From Methanolobus profundi (lineage in GTDB: Archaea; Halobacteriota; Methanosarcinia; Methanosarcinales; Methanosarcinaceae), in assembly GCF_900114835.1 (NCBI RefSeq), contig NZ_FOUJ01000003.1, positions 310,001 to 374,000 on the forward strand: a DNA stretch of 64,000 bases. Direction: 5' to 3'. Under the pieces are notes generated by a model. It worked only from the letters and a program-made list of their open reading frames with translations. It did no database searches and had not been told where the DNA came from. Position 1 is the first letter of the stretch, and the number at the start of each line of letters is the position of its first letter. Below are positions 39,993 through 50,335 of this stretch, piece by piece. The position numbers and the translations under genes are program-made.

Positions 39993-40168
39993 ATTCCTGT
40001 CCTCATTACTAATAATGGGTCACGCAGATATAAAAGTATATACAGTGAACAATAATATACTATAATAACTTTCATTTAAAACCTGTACTGACCAGACAAA
40101 TTATTTCTACACGAGGTGAGACCATTATCCAGGCTATCCAGTGGGGTATCGACCCTTTACATATAATA

Positions 40169-41419
40169 TTGCTCGAAAAGATAATACTCTCTTTGATGAT
40201 AGGGATACTTGTTGGTCTGGAAAGAGAACACTGGCGACTGGATAAGAAAATATTCGCTGGTGTCAGGACATTTGCAATAACCTGTATGACAGGGACCATT
40301 GCCACCATACTTACAGACTATACAGGAACATGGATACTGGTAGTTGCAACCCTGTTAGTGGCATTTGCTGCAGCAGCCATCATATATGCGGTCAACGTCC
40401 TCAAAGGAAAATCAGGACTCACAACCGCCATAGCACTCTTCTGCACATATCTGATAGGAATACTCGTTGCGTTCGAACTGTACCTTGTAGCTATAGTTTC
40501 GGCACTTATCCTGACATTCCTTCTGATAGAGAAGAGACCTCTGCATCTGTTTGCTGAACATCTTTCCGAAAGTGACATCAGCAGTGCCCTCAAATTCCTT
40601 GCAGTTGCATTCGTACTTTATCCTATCATGCCGGAAGAACCTGTTTACGGTATCCTTCGACTCAAATCTGCGATACTTATAGTGGTGCTTGTATCACTTA
40701 TTACCTTTATCAGCTACCTGTCACTGAAAAAAATGGGACCACATGGCGGGATACCATATTCAGGACTTTTTGGTGGTTTCATAAGCAGTGAAGCCACAAT
40801 TGCCGCACTTTCCGGGATCTCAAAGAAAAGACCGATACTCAAGGACTCCATCCACATCGGTGCAATGCTCTCTGTAGTATCCATGATAATAAGCAATACG
40901 ATAATAGCGCTCATTGCTGACCCCAGCACAAAGACCGCCATGATGATGGCACCGCCTTTCATCATAATGGGACTTATTGCCCTCACCGTTGTAGCTCTTA
41001 AATGGAAAAAGACACTGAACCTGGAAGAAAGCATAGAGATCGGATCTCCTTTTGCACTTGGTCCTGCATTCAAGTTCGGTGCGGTCTTCACAATACTTCT
41101 TGTAATTGCCAACTTCGCAAATGAATATGCAGGAGCAGGAGGAGCATACGCAACAGCCCTTGGAGGAATTGTAAGCAGCTCGGCCGTGACAGCTTCCGTT
41201 GCAGCACTGGCATTCTCAGGCAACCTCTCAGTAGAAACAGCTGCAGAGACCGCTATTCTTGCAGGAATTGTTAGCACCATCAGTAAACCGTTCTACATAA
41301 AGATAAGCGGCTCACCGGAACTGTTCAAAATTTCACTTTATTCATTCATTGCAATAGTTGTTGCTGGTGCTCTGAGCCTTATTATATGGAGCTTTTACAT
41401 ACGCACACATATTGCCTGA
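40169..41419 (+). CDS. MgtC/SapB-type membrane protein with DUF4010-like C-terminus
   Basis: A 416-residue integral membrane protein with about 12 hydrophobic segments. The N-terminal MgtC motif is ILVGLEREHWR followed by FAGVRTFAITC. The C-terminal half, with FLAVAFVLYPIMP, GLFGGFISSEATIAALS and SSSAVTASVAALA, fits DUF4010. Transport is likely, but the substrate is unknown. TTG 40169 has no ribosome binding site. GAGGTGAG at 40113-40120 is followed by an in-frame ATT at 40124, which would add 15 residues. The start is therefore unsure. TATA-like sequences at about 40034-40065 support transcription from the divergent promoter region shared with the ferredoxin gene. Confidence 0.82.
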   Translation: MLEKIILSLMIGILVGLEREHWRLDKKIFAGVRTFAITCMTGTIATILTDYTGTWILVVATLLVAFAAAAIIYAVNVLKGKSGLTTAIALFCTYLIGILVAFELYLVAIVSALILTFLLIEKRPLHLFAEHLSESDISSALKFLAVAFVLYPIMPEEPVYGILRLKSAILIVVLVSLITFISYLSLKKMGPHGGIPYSGLFGGFISSEATIAALSGISKKRPILKDSIHIGAMLSVVSMIISNTIIALIADPSTKTAMMMAPPFIIMGLIALTVVALKWKKTLNLEESIEIGSPFALGPAFKFGAVFTILLVIANFANEYAGAGGAYATALGGIVSSSAVTASVAALAFSGNLSVETAAETAILAGIVSTISKPFYIKISGSPELFKISLYSFIAIVVAGALSLIIWSFYIRTHIA

Positions 41420-41474
41420 CATTGTGGTCTCTATAACTATATATATAGACCAGCACTATTTTTATTGATGATAT

Positions 41475-42977
41475 ATGCTTGAAAATGTGGACCTCACTAA
41501 AAAGATGAGTAAAGAGGAGTATGACAACGTCATCGAGGAGCTCACGATAAATATAGGAGAACTGCAGAGAAAAGCATGGAAAATGGGCATACCAATAATG
41601 ATAGTCTTTGAAGGATGGCATGCTTCTGGAATGACAGACATCATTAACAGATTCCTTTTGACCCTTAATCCTATGGGATGTGACCTGTACACTACAGGCA
41701 AACCCTGTTATCAGGAAGAGCTTAAACCTCTTCTGTGGCGTTTCTGGACAAAGATACCTAATGCAGGAAGGATCGCCATATTTGACAGAAGCTGGTATCG
41801 AAGGGCCATAATAGAACATAACAGCAAGGGCAGGGCAGACAAGGATATGTCAAAATGCCTTGATGGGCTTACATATTTTGAAAGGCAACTTACCGACGGA
41901 GGTTATCTGCTGATCAAGTTCTTCCTGCACATAAGCAAAGAAGAACAGAACAAAAGATACACGTCCCTGAAGAAAAAGGGAATACCGCTTTTCATAGTAG
42001 AAGAAGAGGAACAGGAATATATTAACGACTATGCCCGGTATCTTCCCCTGATAGAAGGTATACTTGAAAGAACAGACAGAGCCTCTGCACCCTGGAGTAT
42101 CGTGGAATCTGATGACATGAACTTCTCAACTATCAAGATCCTTGCCAAAACAATAGAGTCTATTGAGAACAAGATCAGTGATGTTGAGAATGAAAGGAAA
42201 CTTGCTTCAGGGAAACATAATGAGAGTTGTGTTATCCCGAACATAGATTCATCGATACTTGGAAAGGTAGATCTGGATAAGAGCCTTACTTACAAGGAGT
42301 ATAAGAAAGAAAAGAAGGCCTGTCAGAAGAAAATAGCTCAGCTCCAGTATGAGCTTTTCAAGAACCGTATTCCCCTTGTCATAGTATTCGAAGGATGGGA
42401 TGCCTCTGGAAAAGGTGGAAGTATACGAAGACTTGCACAGAAACTTAATCCCAGACTTTACAGGGTAACACCAATAGGAGTTCCCACAAGGTCCGAACTT
42501 GCACATCATTACCTGTGGAGGTTCTATAATGAGATACCTGAAGCAGGTCACATAGGCATATATGACAGGAGCTGGTACGGAAGGGTCCTTGTGGAAAGGG
42601 TCGAAGACCTCTGTAACATGCATGAATGGAAACGTGCCTATAGAGAGATCAACGAGTTCGAGGAAACACTGGCAAATTACGGAACCATAGTTATCAAATT
42701 CTGGACCCATATTGACAGGGAAGAACAATTAAAGAGGTTCAAACAGCGTGAAGCCACACCCCACAAACAATGGAAGATCACATCTGACGACTGGCGGAAC
42801 CGCGATAAATGGAAACTGTACCTTGAAGCAGCGGATGAGATGCTCCAGAAGACAAGCACCTCATGGGCACCATGGACAATTGTGGAAGCGAACGATAAAT
42901 ACTACGCAAGGATAAGGATACTCAAGACCGTTATTGAACGTATAGAAGAAGAGTTAAAGGAGAGAGGACTTCAGTAG
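41475..42977 (+). CDS. Two-domain PPK2-family polyphosphate:AMP phosphotransferase
   Basis: A 500-residue protein with two PPK2 domains in tandem. The C-terminal domain has an intact Walker A EGWDASGKGG and IYDRSWYGRVLVERVE. The N-terminal domain has EGWHASGMTD, where the Walker A Lys is replaced by Met, so it is probably inactive. This matches the class II PPK2 arrangement, which phosphorylates AMP with polyphosphate. Placement among ppk1, ppx and CHAD genes fits. Its stop overlaps the convergent CYTH-HD gene by 7 bp. ATG 41475 follows a TATA-like CTATATATATAG (about 41437-41448), giving a short leader. Confidence 0.9.
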   Translation: MLENVDLTKKMSKEEYDNVIEELTINIGELQRKAWKMGIPIMIVFEGWHASGMTDIINRFLLTLNPMGCDLYTTGKPCYQEELKPLLWRFWTKIPNAGRIAIFDRSWYRRAIIEHNSKGRADKDMSKCLDGLTYFERQLTDGGYLLIKFFLHISKEEQNKRYTSLKKKGIPLFIVEEEEQEYINDYARYLPLIEGILERTDRASAPWSIVESDDMNFSTIKILAKTIESIENKISDVENERKLASGKHNESCVIPNIDSSILGKVDLDKSLTYKEYKKEKKACQKKIAQLQYELFKNRIPLVIVFEGWDASGKGGSIRRLAQKLNPRLYRVTPIGVPTRSELAHHYLWRFYNEIPEAGHIGIYDRSWYGRVLVERVEDLCNMHEWKRAYREINEFEETLANYGTIVIKFWTHIDREEQLKRFKQREATPHKQWKITSDDWRNRDKWKLYLEAADEMLQKTSTSWAPWTIVEANDKYYARIRILKTVIERIEEELKERGLQ

Positions 42978-44224
42978 TCTTCTCTGAAATATATATCCTT
43001 TTCAAATATCAGGCGCCAAAGGTCGGCCTTTGTGTCAGCACGGTCAGCATCAATAGCAGCAGCAGAACCCCGTACCTTGATCACAATATCTTCTTTTTCA
43101 AGGTCAACATCAACTATTGTACTGTTCTTCCTGCTAATGTCCAGTCCATCTGCTATCCGCAAGATCGATGCCATTTTAATAATGTCGTCCTGCATCTGTA
43201 ATGAAAATCTGGAGAACTTCTTCTTCTGGGATAGTTTGAATAATTTATTTCGGTCCATTCTTTTCTTGTGAAGGAAAGTGGTCCATGGCAGGAACATGCA
43301 TAGAGGTTGAGGCAATTCCTCCGGACACAGTTCCAGCAGGATATCCCGTCCAACCTTGTGATGGGTCTTCATATCGGTCATCACACCGATATCATGTACA
43401 AGAGCTGCAAACCTCATTGTCTGCCGAAGCCTTCTGTCCAGATGATGGACAGGTTCAAGAGCATCGAACAACTGCAGGGCATTCTCAGTTACCTTCCGGG
43501 CATGGTCCTGTTCTATATTATATTCATCTAACATCTCCATAAGGGGGAGAGAAATACCTTCCCCTGATCTGGGAATAGTTCCTGCATAAAGAGTACTGGC
43601 ATCTGTCCTGATATTTTCCATATAGAGTTTGAACCCGTTATCGAACTTTGAACTGCTTCCTACTGCAAGACCGATCTCATCCCTGAAAAATTCTGCTATC
43701 CTGTGGATGTCTGCCTCAGTACCTTCACCCATAAGCTCTACCTCCAGCTCAAGATAGCTTTTCTTATTATCGTCACAAACAATGGAAACATCATCAAAAC
43801 TTAATTCTGCTATGTGTTTCTCTCCACTGTATATCTGAAGGTCGGTCCTCTGGTGCTCCACTGTAAAAAGAGGATATAGCTCACCTGACCCTATGAATCC
43901 CAATACTCTTTTCCTGAGTATACAGTTGTCCCATTCCCTTACAGGAAGCTTCTCTGACATACTGAACTCTGTCTCTTCCCTCATGTGGATAAGTGAACCG
44001 GAACCTTTGAGGGACTTAAGAGTATAAACGACCTTGTCCTTTTTCTCCCTGCATCTGAATGAAAAGCCAGCCCCGTAGATAGCCATATCCACAGTATCAA
44101 GATAAGTATCCACGAACTCTTTGAGCACTGCATCCCGAACATCAAGATCACCAATCTTATCGATATTCATAAGACTGTCAAAGAGGATACGGTCCGATAC
44201 AATGAACTTAGCTTCTATTTCCAT
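42971..44224 (-). CDS. CYTH-HD domain protein (triphosphate tunnel fold plus HD phosphohydrolase)
   Basis: A 417-residue protein. The N-terminus MEIEAKFIV carries the EXEXK motif of CYTH triphosphate tunnel metalloenzymes, with charged strands to about 200 (SFRCREKKDKVVYTLKS). The C-terminal half (about 240-410) is an HD-type domain with LVHDIGVMTD and HHKVG, resembling the C-terminal domain of Ppx/GppA. The combination points to inorganic polyphosphate or triphosphate hydrolysis, in keeping with the neighbours; activity is inferred. Its end overlaps the convergent PPK2-type gene, and 38 bp separate its start from the GNAT gene. Confidence 0.85.
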   Translation of the reverse strand: MEIEAKFIVSDRILFDSLMNIDKIGDLDVRDAVLKEFVDTYLDTVDMAIYGAGFSFRCREKKDKVVYTLKSLKGSGSLIHMREETEFSMSEKLPVREWDNCILRKRVLGFIGSGELYPLFTVEHQRTDLQIYSGEKHIAELSFDDVSIVCDDNKKSYLELEVELMGEGTEADIHRIAEFFRDEIGLAVGSSSKFDNGFKLYMENIRTDASTLYAGTIPRSGEGISLPLMEMLDEYNIEQDHARKVTENALQLFDALEPVHHLDRRLRQTMRFAALVHDIGVMTDMKTHHKVGRDILLELCPEELPQPLCMFLPWTTFLHKKRMDRNKLFKLSQKKKFSRFSLQMQDDIIKMASILRIADGLDISRKNSTIVDVDLEKEDIVIKVRGSAAAIDADRADTKADLWRLIFEKDIYFREDY

Positions 44225-44262
44225 AAAGAAAGATACTAAGTTATAAGTTAAAAGTTTTCTAT

Positions 44263-44589
44263 TCAGGAACAGCGCATTTCACTGTTGAATATAAAGGATC
44301 CATCACCATTATCAAAAAAGCCCATCTTCTGCCAGAAACCCACTGCTGTTGGTCTGACCCTGTCTGCAACTATGACATTGAAACTTTCTTTGAAGACTTC
44401 GATGGTCTTGCGACCATATTTCCTTCTCTCGAACTCAGGGAAAATTGTAATTGAATGGATCACAAGGATATTTCCGTTGACCTTTCCCCTTACCTTTCCA
44501 ACTCTGATACCATTCCTGTCGATGTTCAACCACCTGTGTTCAGAACCCTGTACAGGAGGAAGCAGATTGAATGTCAAGTCATCTGGCAT
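44263..44589 (-). CDS. Small GNAT-family acetyltransferase
   Basis: A 108-residue protein with the GNAT acetyl-CoA site, IHSITIFPEFERRKYGRKTIE, and the C-terminal AVGFWQKMGFF typical of the family. It is shorter than usual (about 140) but retains both motifs. The substrate is unknown. It lies 32 bp downstream of the CheR-like gene and 38 bp upstream of the CYTH-HD gene, all on the minus strand, so co-transcription is likely. Confidence 0.78.
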   Translation of the reverse strand: MPDDLTFNLLPPVQGSEHRWLNIDRNGIRVGKVRGKVNGNILVIHSITIFPEFERRKYGRKTIEVFKESFNVIVADRVRPTAVGFWQKMGFFDNGDGSFIFNSEMRCS

Positions 44590-44621
44590 GTTAAGGACAT
44601 CCGTTTTTCATTTAACGTAGC

Positions 44622-45221
44622 TCAGGCTACTTTTCGATATAATTGTGCGTTGGCCACTACCGGTTCAAAATGATCCTGTAGCTCGCCAGGTATCTTCTGG
44701 GTCTGTTCGGTAGCAAAGTAACCACCGTCAAGTGAATCATGGAACATACGAAGGACCTCTACCCTTTCTTCTTCCTTGAAGTGCAGGAGAACGTTCTTAC
44801 AAAGGATCAGGTTCAGTCCGGTCCTTACAGGGTTCATGTCAAGAAGATCATGCTTTGTGAATTCAACGCACTTCCTGATCTCATTAGCTATCACATAGTG
44901 GTCAGGTTCATCTGCCGGAGAGAAATATTTCTCGAATATAGGCTTTGGTATCCTCTGGACCATTTCCCTGGGATATATACCTTCCTTGATAATATCACCA
45001 AAGAGATTACTATTATCGATATCTGTTGCATGTATCCTTACATTCCTGAAGGTCATACCCATATTCTCCCGAAGTACCATAGCAAGGGAGTACGGTTCCG
45101 GACCCATGGCACAACCTGCATCCCATATATGTATATACCTTCGACTTCTGAGCTCAGGGATAACGTAATCCCTTATCATCTCCAGTGTTTGAAGATCCCT
45201 GAAAAAATAAGTAAAAGCCAT
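44622..45221 (-). CDS. Short CheR-like SAM methyltransferase
   Basis: A 199-residue protein aligning by eye with the catalytic domain of CheR. It shows TYFFRD at the start, DAGCAMGPEPYSLAMV (SAM loop; CheR usually SAGCATGEEPYSLA), ATDID, and LILCKNVLLHF. The N-terminal helical domain of CheR that recognises the receptor pentapeptide is missing, so it is about 70 residues shorter than E. coli CheR. Next to CheW and two receptors, it probably methylates receptor glutamates. ATG 45221 follows GAGATGAATT. Confidence 0.8.
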   Translation of the reverse strand: MAFTYFFRDLQTLEMIRDYVIPELRSRRYIHIWDAGCAMGPEPYSLAMVLRENMGMTFRNVRIHATDIDNSNLFGDIIKEGIYPREMVQRIPKPIFEKYFSPADEPDHYVIANEIRKCVEFTKHDLLDMNPVRTGLNLILCKNVLLHFKEEERVEVLRMFHDSLDGGYFATEQTQKIPGELQDHFEPVVANAQLYRKVA

Positions 45222-45365
45222 AATTCATCTCTCCTACATTAAAATAATTGCATGTTCATAAATATATATATGATGTTCAAGAGATAGCTGGCCAGCGCCA
45301 AACCTGTAAATAAACCATAGCGGACCAGACCCATCAAAACAAAGCTAAGACCGGGCACATATAAA

Positions 45366-45402
45366 TACTAAAAAAAAAGAAAAGATCGCCTGAATATCAG
45401 GC
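45366..45402 (-). terminator. Terminator of the receptor-cheW transcript
   Basis: Hairpin GCCTGA-TAT-TCAGGC, whose first arm contains the TGA stop codon of cheW, is followed on the minus strand by GATCTTTTCTTTTTTTTT. A strong intrinsic-type terminator that overlaps the gene end. Confidence 0.7.
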
Positions 45403-45888
45403 AAGCTTAGCTATATCATCTACTTCCTTCTTGCCCATGACCTTGCCAAGGTCAAGAAGGATCAGAAGACGGTCATCCATTTTACCTACACCTGTAATGT
45501 ATTCCTTACTTACGTTTGACATTACAAGTTCAGGTGCCGGATCAACGCTGGAAGCAGGTATCCTTAATACCTCGTTCACAGAATCTACGATCATACCCAC
45601 CACGTGATCACCGATCTCGACCACGATGATACGTGAGTGTTCGTCCTCTTCCTTGGATACTAGATTGAATCTCTTATCAAGGTTGATAACTACAATGATC
45701 CTGCCACGAAGATTTATGACACCTTCTACAAATTCAGGAGATTGTGGGATCTGAGTGATCTCAGGCATCCTTATGATCTCCTGTACTTTCATGATCTCTA
45801 CACCGAATTCCTCGCCTCCGAGCTGGAAGACGACCATCTGTAATAATTCGTCTGTAGATCCTTTCTCTGATATTGAAACATCATCCAT
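45397..45888 (-). CDS. cheW: CheW coupling protein
   Basis: A 163-residue CheW. LVVFQLGGEEFGVEIMKVQEIIR-type start (read in parts: QMVVFQLGGEEFGVEI, VQEIIRMPEITQIPQSP), VINLRGRIIVVINLDKRF and VDSVNEVLRIP are all present. It links chemoreceptors to CheA in the cytoplasm. It follows the receptor gene by 14 bp, so the pair is co-transcribed. No CheA or CheY is seen in the window; these must be encoded elsewhere. Confidence 0.95.
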   Translation of the reverse strand: MDDVSISEKGSTDELLQMVVFQLGGEEFGVEIMKVQEIIRMPEITQIPQSPEFVEGVINLRGRIIVVINLDKRFNLVSKEEDEHSRIIVVEIGDHVVGMIVDSVNEVLRIPASSVDPAPELVMSNVSKEYITGVGKMDDRLLILLDLGKVMGKKEVDDIAKLA

Positions 45889-45902
45889 ATTTTATCATCT
45901 CA

Positions 45903-48900
45903 TTAAACAAGAGCATGCTCTGTCTTTACATCACTTGCCGGTTTTTCCGGACTGTCAGCCCTATCACTGGATATTGACTTTGGGTCCAGTATGAACTTGT
46001 CAACAACCATCTTCATGTCACCAGCAAGTCCTGAAAGATCTTGTGCAGACCTTGAAAGCTCCTGCATTGTAGCAGTCTGCTCCTGCACTGCTGCAGATGC
46101 TTCTTCAGTTCCTGCTGCAGATTCCTCTGAAATAGCACTGACCTCTTCGATAGATGATGTAACCTCTTCGATAGAAGCAGACTGTTCCTGTGAAGCAGCT
46201 GCAATATCCTGGACCATATTTGCGATCTGATTACCTGCAGCAACCACGTCTTCAATTACGTTAGCTACTTCATTGATAGCAGATGCACCGGTCTCAACTT
46301 CCTCAGAGCCCTGCTGCATGGAAGTGACCGCATTCTGCGTACCTTCCTGTATCTCACCGATAAGTGTTGAGATCTGTTTGGCTGCATTACCTGAATCCTC
46401 AGCAAGTTTCCTTACCTCATCTGCAACAACCGCAAATCCACGACCATGTTCACCAGCACGTGCTGCTTCAATAGCTGCATTGAGTGCAAGCAGGTTGGTC
46501 TGGTCTGCAATGTTGGTGATCAGATTGACGATCTCACCGATCTGCTTGGACTTTCCATCCAGTTCCATTATGACACCGGAAGATGATGAGGTCGCAGTCC
46601 TGATGGAATCCATCTTGACAAGAAGGTCCTTTGCAATTACACCAAGGTTGTTGATCAGCTCATTGGACTCCTTTGCATTCTCAGCTGCTCTCTGTGAATT
46701 CGTGGCAACTTCCTGCACGGTCATGGTCATATCGACCATTGCACGTGAAACCTCTTCGGTCTTTGATGCCTGGCTCTGTGCACCTCTTGAGATCTCTGAA
46801 ACCGTATCAGCTACCTGATAGGATGAAGAGGACATCTGTTCAACAGAAGCTGACATCTCTTCGGCTGTTGATGCAACATTCCTTGAACTGTCATGTACCA
46901 TGGAGACCACATTGTTCAATGATCTTCTGGTATTCTCAACATTATCTGTCAGTAATTTGAACTCACCTACTCCCTGGACTGAAACTGCCTGACTCAGGTC
47001 ATTGTTTGCAATTGATTCCAGTACATGGGAAGAATCAGCTATAATTGCCTGAAGGCTATTTCCAAAAGAGTCGACCGTATCAGCGAATACCTTGAAGTCA
47101 CCTTCTGTCTCAAAGCTGAATCTTGCATCCAGTTGACCCTCTGAGAATTCATTCACTATACGCATTGCTTCGTTCATAGGCGTAATAAGTGCATCTATAG
47201 CACCGGTCACAGCGTCCATTGAATCCTTGAATGCACCTTCGAATTGAGCAGAATCAGCTCTGTAATCAAGATTTCCGCTCTTTGCAGCATTACCAAGTTG
47301 GACGAATTCAAGACCCAGATTCTCGATGTTGCTCATCATTGAGATGTAACATGGAATAAGTTCATCGTTCTCTGAACGTTTACCGATCTTCTTGAGTCCC
47401 TCAAGAGCACTGAGATCACCAACAGCGATCATCTTGTTCACACCCATGGTGGTCAGGATCCTGTCACGAACACCGTTGGTAGCTGATGCCACTTCAGCAA
47501 AGATACCCTGATAGTCTCCTTCAACTTTTCTTGTATGGTCATTGTCAACCATAAGCTGCAGGATCTCATTGGACTCTACAAGGCCACCAAGACCATCAAC
47601 ACAGCTGTTGATGTTGTTCTTAAGGATATTGAAGTCACCATTATATTCATCAGTGATCTTTTCAGGTATCTCACCCTTGGAGATCTGCGCAACGTAATCT
47701 GCGGCTACATTGAGAGGATCGATAACTGCATCAAGAGTATTATTAAAGCCTTCTATGATAGTCTTATAATCTCCCATATGCTTGGATGCATCTGCTCTTG
47801 TTTCCAATCTTCCTTCTACAGCAGCTTTTGCAAGCATATCTGCATCTTCGATCATCTCACCAACTGCTGATTTGACCTTGGTCAGGTTGTCGTTGATCTT
47901 CACGAAATTGGCTTTTGCCTCTGCTGTATTTTCATTAGCAACCCCGACATTCAGATTCATGTCAAGGTTACCTTTTGCCAGCAGGTCAAGATTTGCTGAT
48001 AAGCGGTCTACTTCTACTTTAGTATAGTCGCTGTTCTCAAGGATCGCTGTGAGATCGGTCACTGTCTCAACATAACCGATCTTTTCACCCTTTCTATTTT
48101 TGAGGAAAGCGGTATCCTGTTTACATCTTAATCCACACCAGTCGAAGTAACTCTCGGAAACTCCCTTCTGTAACTGTTTGATACCACAGCCTTCTTTGTT
48201 ACAGATATTCGCATTTGCACTACTACATGGCATTCCTTTTGCCTGGGTCCTCTCATTGACAACTCCCTGGTCCACCATTAGAGCTTCAAATGCCTTGTTC
48301 AGGAATACCCAGTTCATATCATTATCAATTACATGTATTGGGAATGGTACTGCATCGATAATTGCTTCATACCAATCGGTCTTGTCAACCACTGTATCAA
48401 GGGTTCTGTTCACACCATTAACGACCTTACGGAAGTCACCATTATGCCTGGTCTCATCAGCACGAACATCGAACTGCTCATTGATAGCAGCTTCTGCAAG
48501 CATCTCAGAATCTTCTATCAAAGCCTGGACCGCATCGATACACTGATTGAGATTATCTTTTATAGCGTTGAAATCACCATTATATTCCGCTGTGATCTTT
48601 TCAGGTATGTCACCTTTGGAGATACTGGCAACATAATCAGCAGTCATATTGAGCGGATCAATAAGTGCATCAAATGCACCATTTACTGTACCAACAGCTT
48701 CCTGGAAAAGACCATTGAACTTTGTAGGATCGACCCTGTAATCAAGCTTTCCTGCTTCAGCAGCATGTCCAAGTTCAATGAACTCATCGGCCATTCCTTT
48801 GACGGTTTCCATGAGGCCGACTGTGTATGGTAAAAGCTTATCGTTCTCAGAGCGTTTACCAGCCTGTTTATATCTTGGAAGGTCACTGAAGTCACCTCTT

Positions 48901-49658
48901 GCCATGAACTCGAATGTACGCTGTATGTTGAGCAATCTGTTACGAACCTCGTTCACAGCATAGGAATTGTCCTTGAAGATGCCGTTATATTCACCTTCGA
49001 CACCGGTCTCAAAGTCATTGACAGCCAGTTTAAGAAGGATATCTGTACTTTCATTCAGTGGTTTTGCAATTGAATCAAGAGTATTATTAAGGTTCTCTAT
49101 GATAGTCCTGAACTCACCGCCATGACGTGTTGCGTCGGCGCGCATGTCCACTCTGCCTTCGGAACCTGCTATTGCAATACTTTCTGAATCCTCAAGAAGA
49201 GCATTGATAGCATCAACACAGATGTTCAGATTGTTCTTGAAATCATTATAGTCGCCCTTGAATTCCTTTGTGATCTTAGGTGGGATATCTCCCTTTGAAA
49301 GACGATCCACATATTTAGAAGCTGCAGTGAACGGTCTGATAATAGAATCAAGCATTTTGTTGATCCCCAGAACAAGGTCTTTGAAATCACCTTCGAATTT
49401 CTCAGGGTCAGCACGAACATCAAGCTTACCTACAATAGCAGAATCGACAAGTATATTGATCTGATCTGAAAGCTTTTTCTGTTCATCTACCTCATTCTTC
49501 CATCCGGTAGCCTTGTCCAAAAAAGCATTAAAAGCAACTGATACTTCCTTTTCTGTTCCACTGGAAGCAAGGCTGAGCCGTGACCCCGCATTCCCAGACT
49601 CGATCGATCTTAAGACATCAAGCATTTCATTATAAAATTTCTGGTTTTTCCCTAACAT
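45903..49658 (-). CDS. Soluble poly-HAMP methyl-accepting chemotaxis receptor with PAS domain
   Basis: A 1251-residue receptor with no transmembrane helix. It has several HAMP-like repeats of about 90 residues, each recognisable by [22 protein letters not shown] segments ([45 protein letters not shown]) and following NNLNxCxDA. A PAS-like region near 425-540 has clustered Cys ([20 protein letters not shown]). The C-terminal 210 residues are the signalling hairpin with the tip [20 protein letters not shown]. The C-terminus is HALV, not the CheR-binding pentapeptide. ATG 49658 follows GGGTGAAAAC. Confidence 0.93.
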   Translation of the reverse strand: MLGKNQKFYNEMLDVLRSIESGNAGSRLSLASSGTEKEVSVAFNAFLDKATGWKNEVDEQKKLSDQINILVDSAIVGKLDVRADPEKFEGDFKDLVLGINKMLDSIIRPFTAASKYVDRLSKGDIPPKITKEFKGDYNDFKNNLNICVDAINALLEDSESIAIAGSEGRVDMRADATRHGGEFRTIIENLNNTLDSIAKPLNESTDILLKLAVNDFETGVEGEYNGIFKDNSYAVNEVRNRLLNIQRTFEFMARGDFSDLPRYKQAGKRSENDKLLPYTVGLMETVKGMADEFIELGHAAEAGKLDYRVDPTKFNGLFQEAVGTVNGAFDALIDPLNMTADYVASISKGDIPEKITAEYNGDFNAIKDNLNQCIDAVQALIEDSEMLAEAAINEQFDVRADETRHNGDFRKVVNGVNRTLDTVVDKTDWYEAIIDAVPFPIHVIDNDMNWVFLNKAFEALMVDQGVVNERTQAKGMPCSSANANICNKEGCGIKQLQKGVSESYFDWCGLRCKQDTAFLKNRKGEKIGYVETVTDLTAILENSDYTKVEVDRLSANLDLLAKGNLDMNLNVGVANENTAEAKANFVKINDNLTKVKSAVGEMIEDADMLAKAAVEGRLETRADASKHMGDYKTIIEGFNNTLDAVIDPLNVAADYVAQISKGEIPEKITDEYNGDFNILKNNINSCVDGLGGLVESNEILQLMVDNDHTRKVEGDYQGIFAEVASATNGVRDRILTTMGVNKMIAVGDLSALEGLKKIGKRSENDELIPCYISMMSNIENLGLEFVQLGNAAKSGNLDYRADSAQFEGAFKDSMDAVTGAIDALITPMNEAMRIVNEFSEGQLDARFSFETEGDFKVFADTVDSFGNSLQAIIADSSHVLESIANNDLSQAVSVQGVGEFKLLTDNVENTRRSLNNVVSMVHDSSRNVASTAEEMSASVEQMSSSSYQVADTVSEISRGAQSQASKTEEVSRAMVDMTMTVQEVATNSQRAAENAKESNELINNLGVIAKDLLVKMDSIRTATSSSSGVIMELDGKSKQIGEIVNLITNIADQTNLLALNAAIEAARAGEHGRGFAVVADEVRKLAEDSGNAAKQISTLIGEIQEGTQNAVTSMQQGSEEVETGASAINEVANVIEDVVAAGNQIANMVQDIAAASQEQSASIEEVTSSIEEVSAISEESAAGTEEASAAVQEQTATMQELSRSAQDLSGLAGDMKMVVDKFILDPKSISSDRADSPEKPASDVKTEHALV

Positions 49659-50335
49659 GTTTTCACCCTACAACATCAAAATTGACGGTTTAGTAAGTTT
49701 AACATTTGCACACATAACCACATTAAATTACACTCAAGCATACAATTCAGTATAATTATAATTAGGCAGAGTTAAAGATGCATTTAATTATATAAAAATA
49801 TATCATTGGAAAATATATGAAGTTTTTCATCATAATATTTTCTATAAATATCATACAAATGAAAAATGAGAGGCTGATAAAAAAAGTAAATGGAAACGGA
49901 AGGATAATGAACTAAGATCACTCCTTCCTGATAGCCATATACCACAATGAAAAACTGCCATCCTTACACAAGAACAGCGCTCATCTCCTCGTTCTCTTCC
50001 TCGGTACTATCCTGGTCCACCTGATCAGTTGATACCGAACATTTGTCCAGTATGAACTCATCATAAACACAGATATGGTCCATAAGTCCATGTAGTTCTG
50101 TAAAATTATGGTTTCAATTATTTGGAGTGACCTGAATGCATACAGAAAGATTGTCAGTTTCTTCCACATAAAAGGCCATTTGGAACTTACATTCAAACGT
50201 GACTGACGAGGGTCAAATTGTCATGATGAACAGAATAATTTTAAAAATATGAAAATGCCCCATGTCTGGGGCACAAACAAAAAGCTCTTTGCAGTTTTCT
50301 TATCTGCTACATTGAGCATCAAGAAAGAGATTTTA
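49659..50335. other. Intergenic region between the two receptor genes
   Basis: About 680 bp. It holds a receptor C-terminal remnant (49964-50101, listed separately) and otherwise AT-rich, non-coding sequence with TATA-like stretches near 49780-49820 that may serve the minus-strand receptor gene. Confidence 0.5.
49964..50101 (-). pseudogene. Remnant of a third chemoreceptor C-terminus
   Basis: A 45-codon reading frame on the minus strand, starting after an in-frame TGA a few codons upstream, reads TELHGLMDHICVYDEFILDK and then a polar acidic tail ending MSAVLV. Compare the end of the neighbouring receptor, [13 protein letters not shown] with terminal HALV. The shared DxFILD core, acidic tail and hydrophobic end suggest a decayed copy of the family. 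The similarity is short, so this is tentative. Confidence 0.4.

Noticed and set aside
49981-50196. 71-codon minus-strand ORF between the receptors
   Set aside because: Its frame does not look like a protein; the adjacent frame matches the receptor C-terminus instead.
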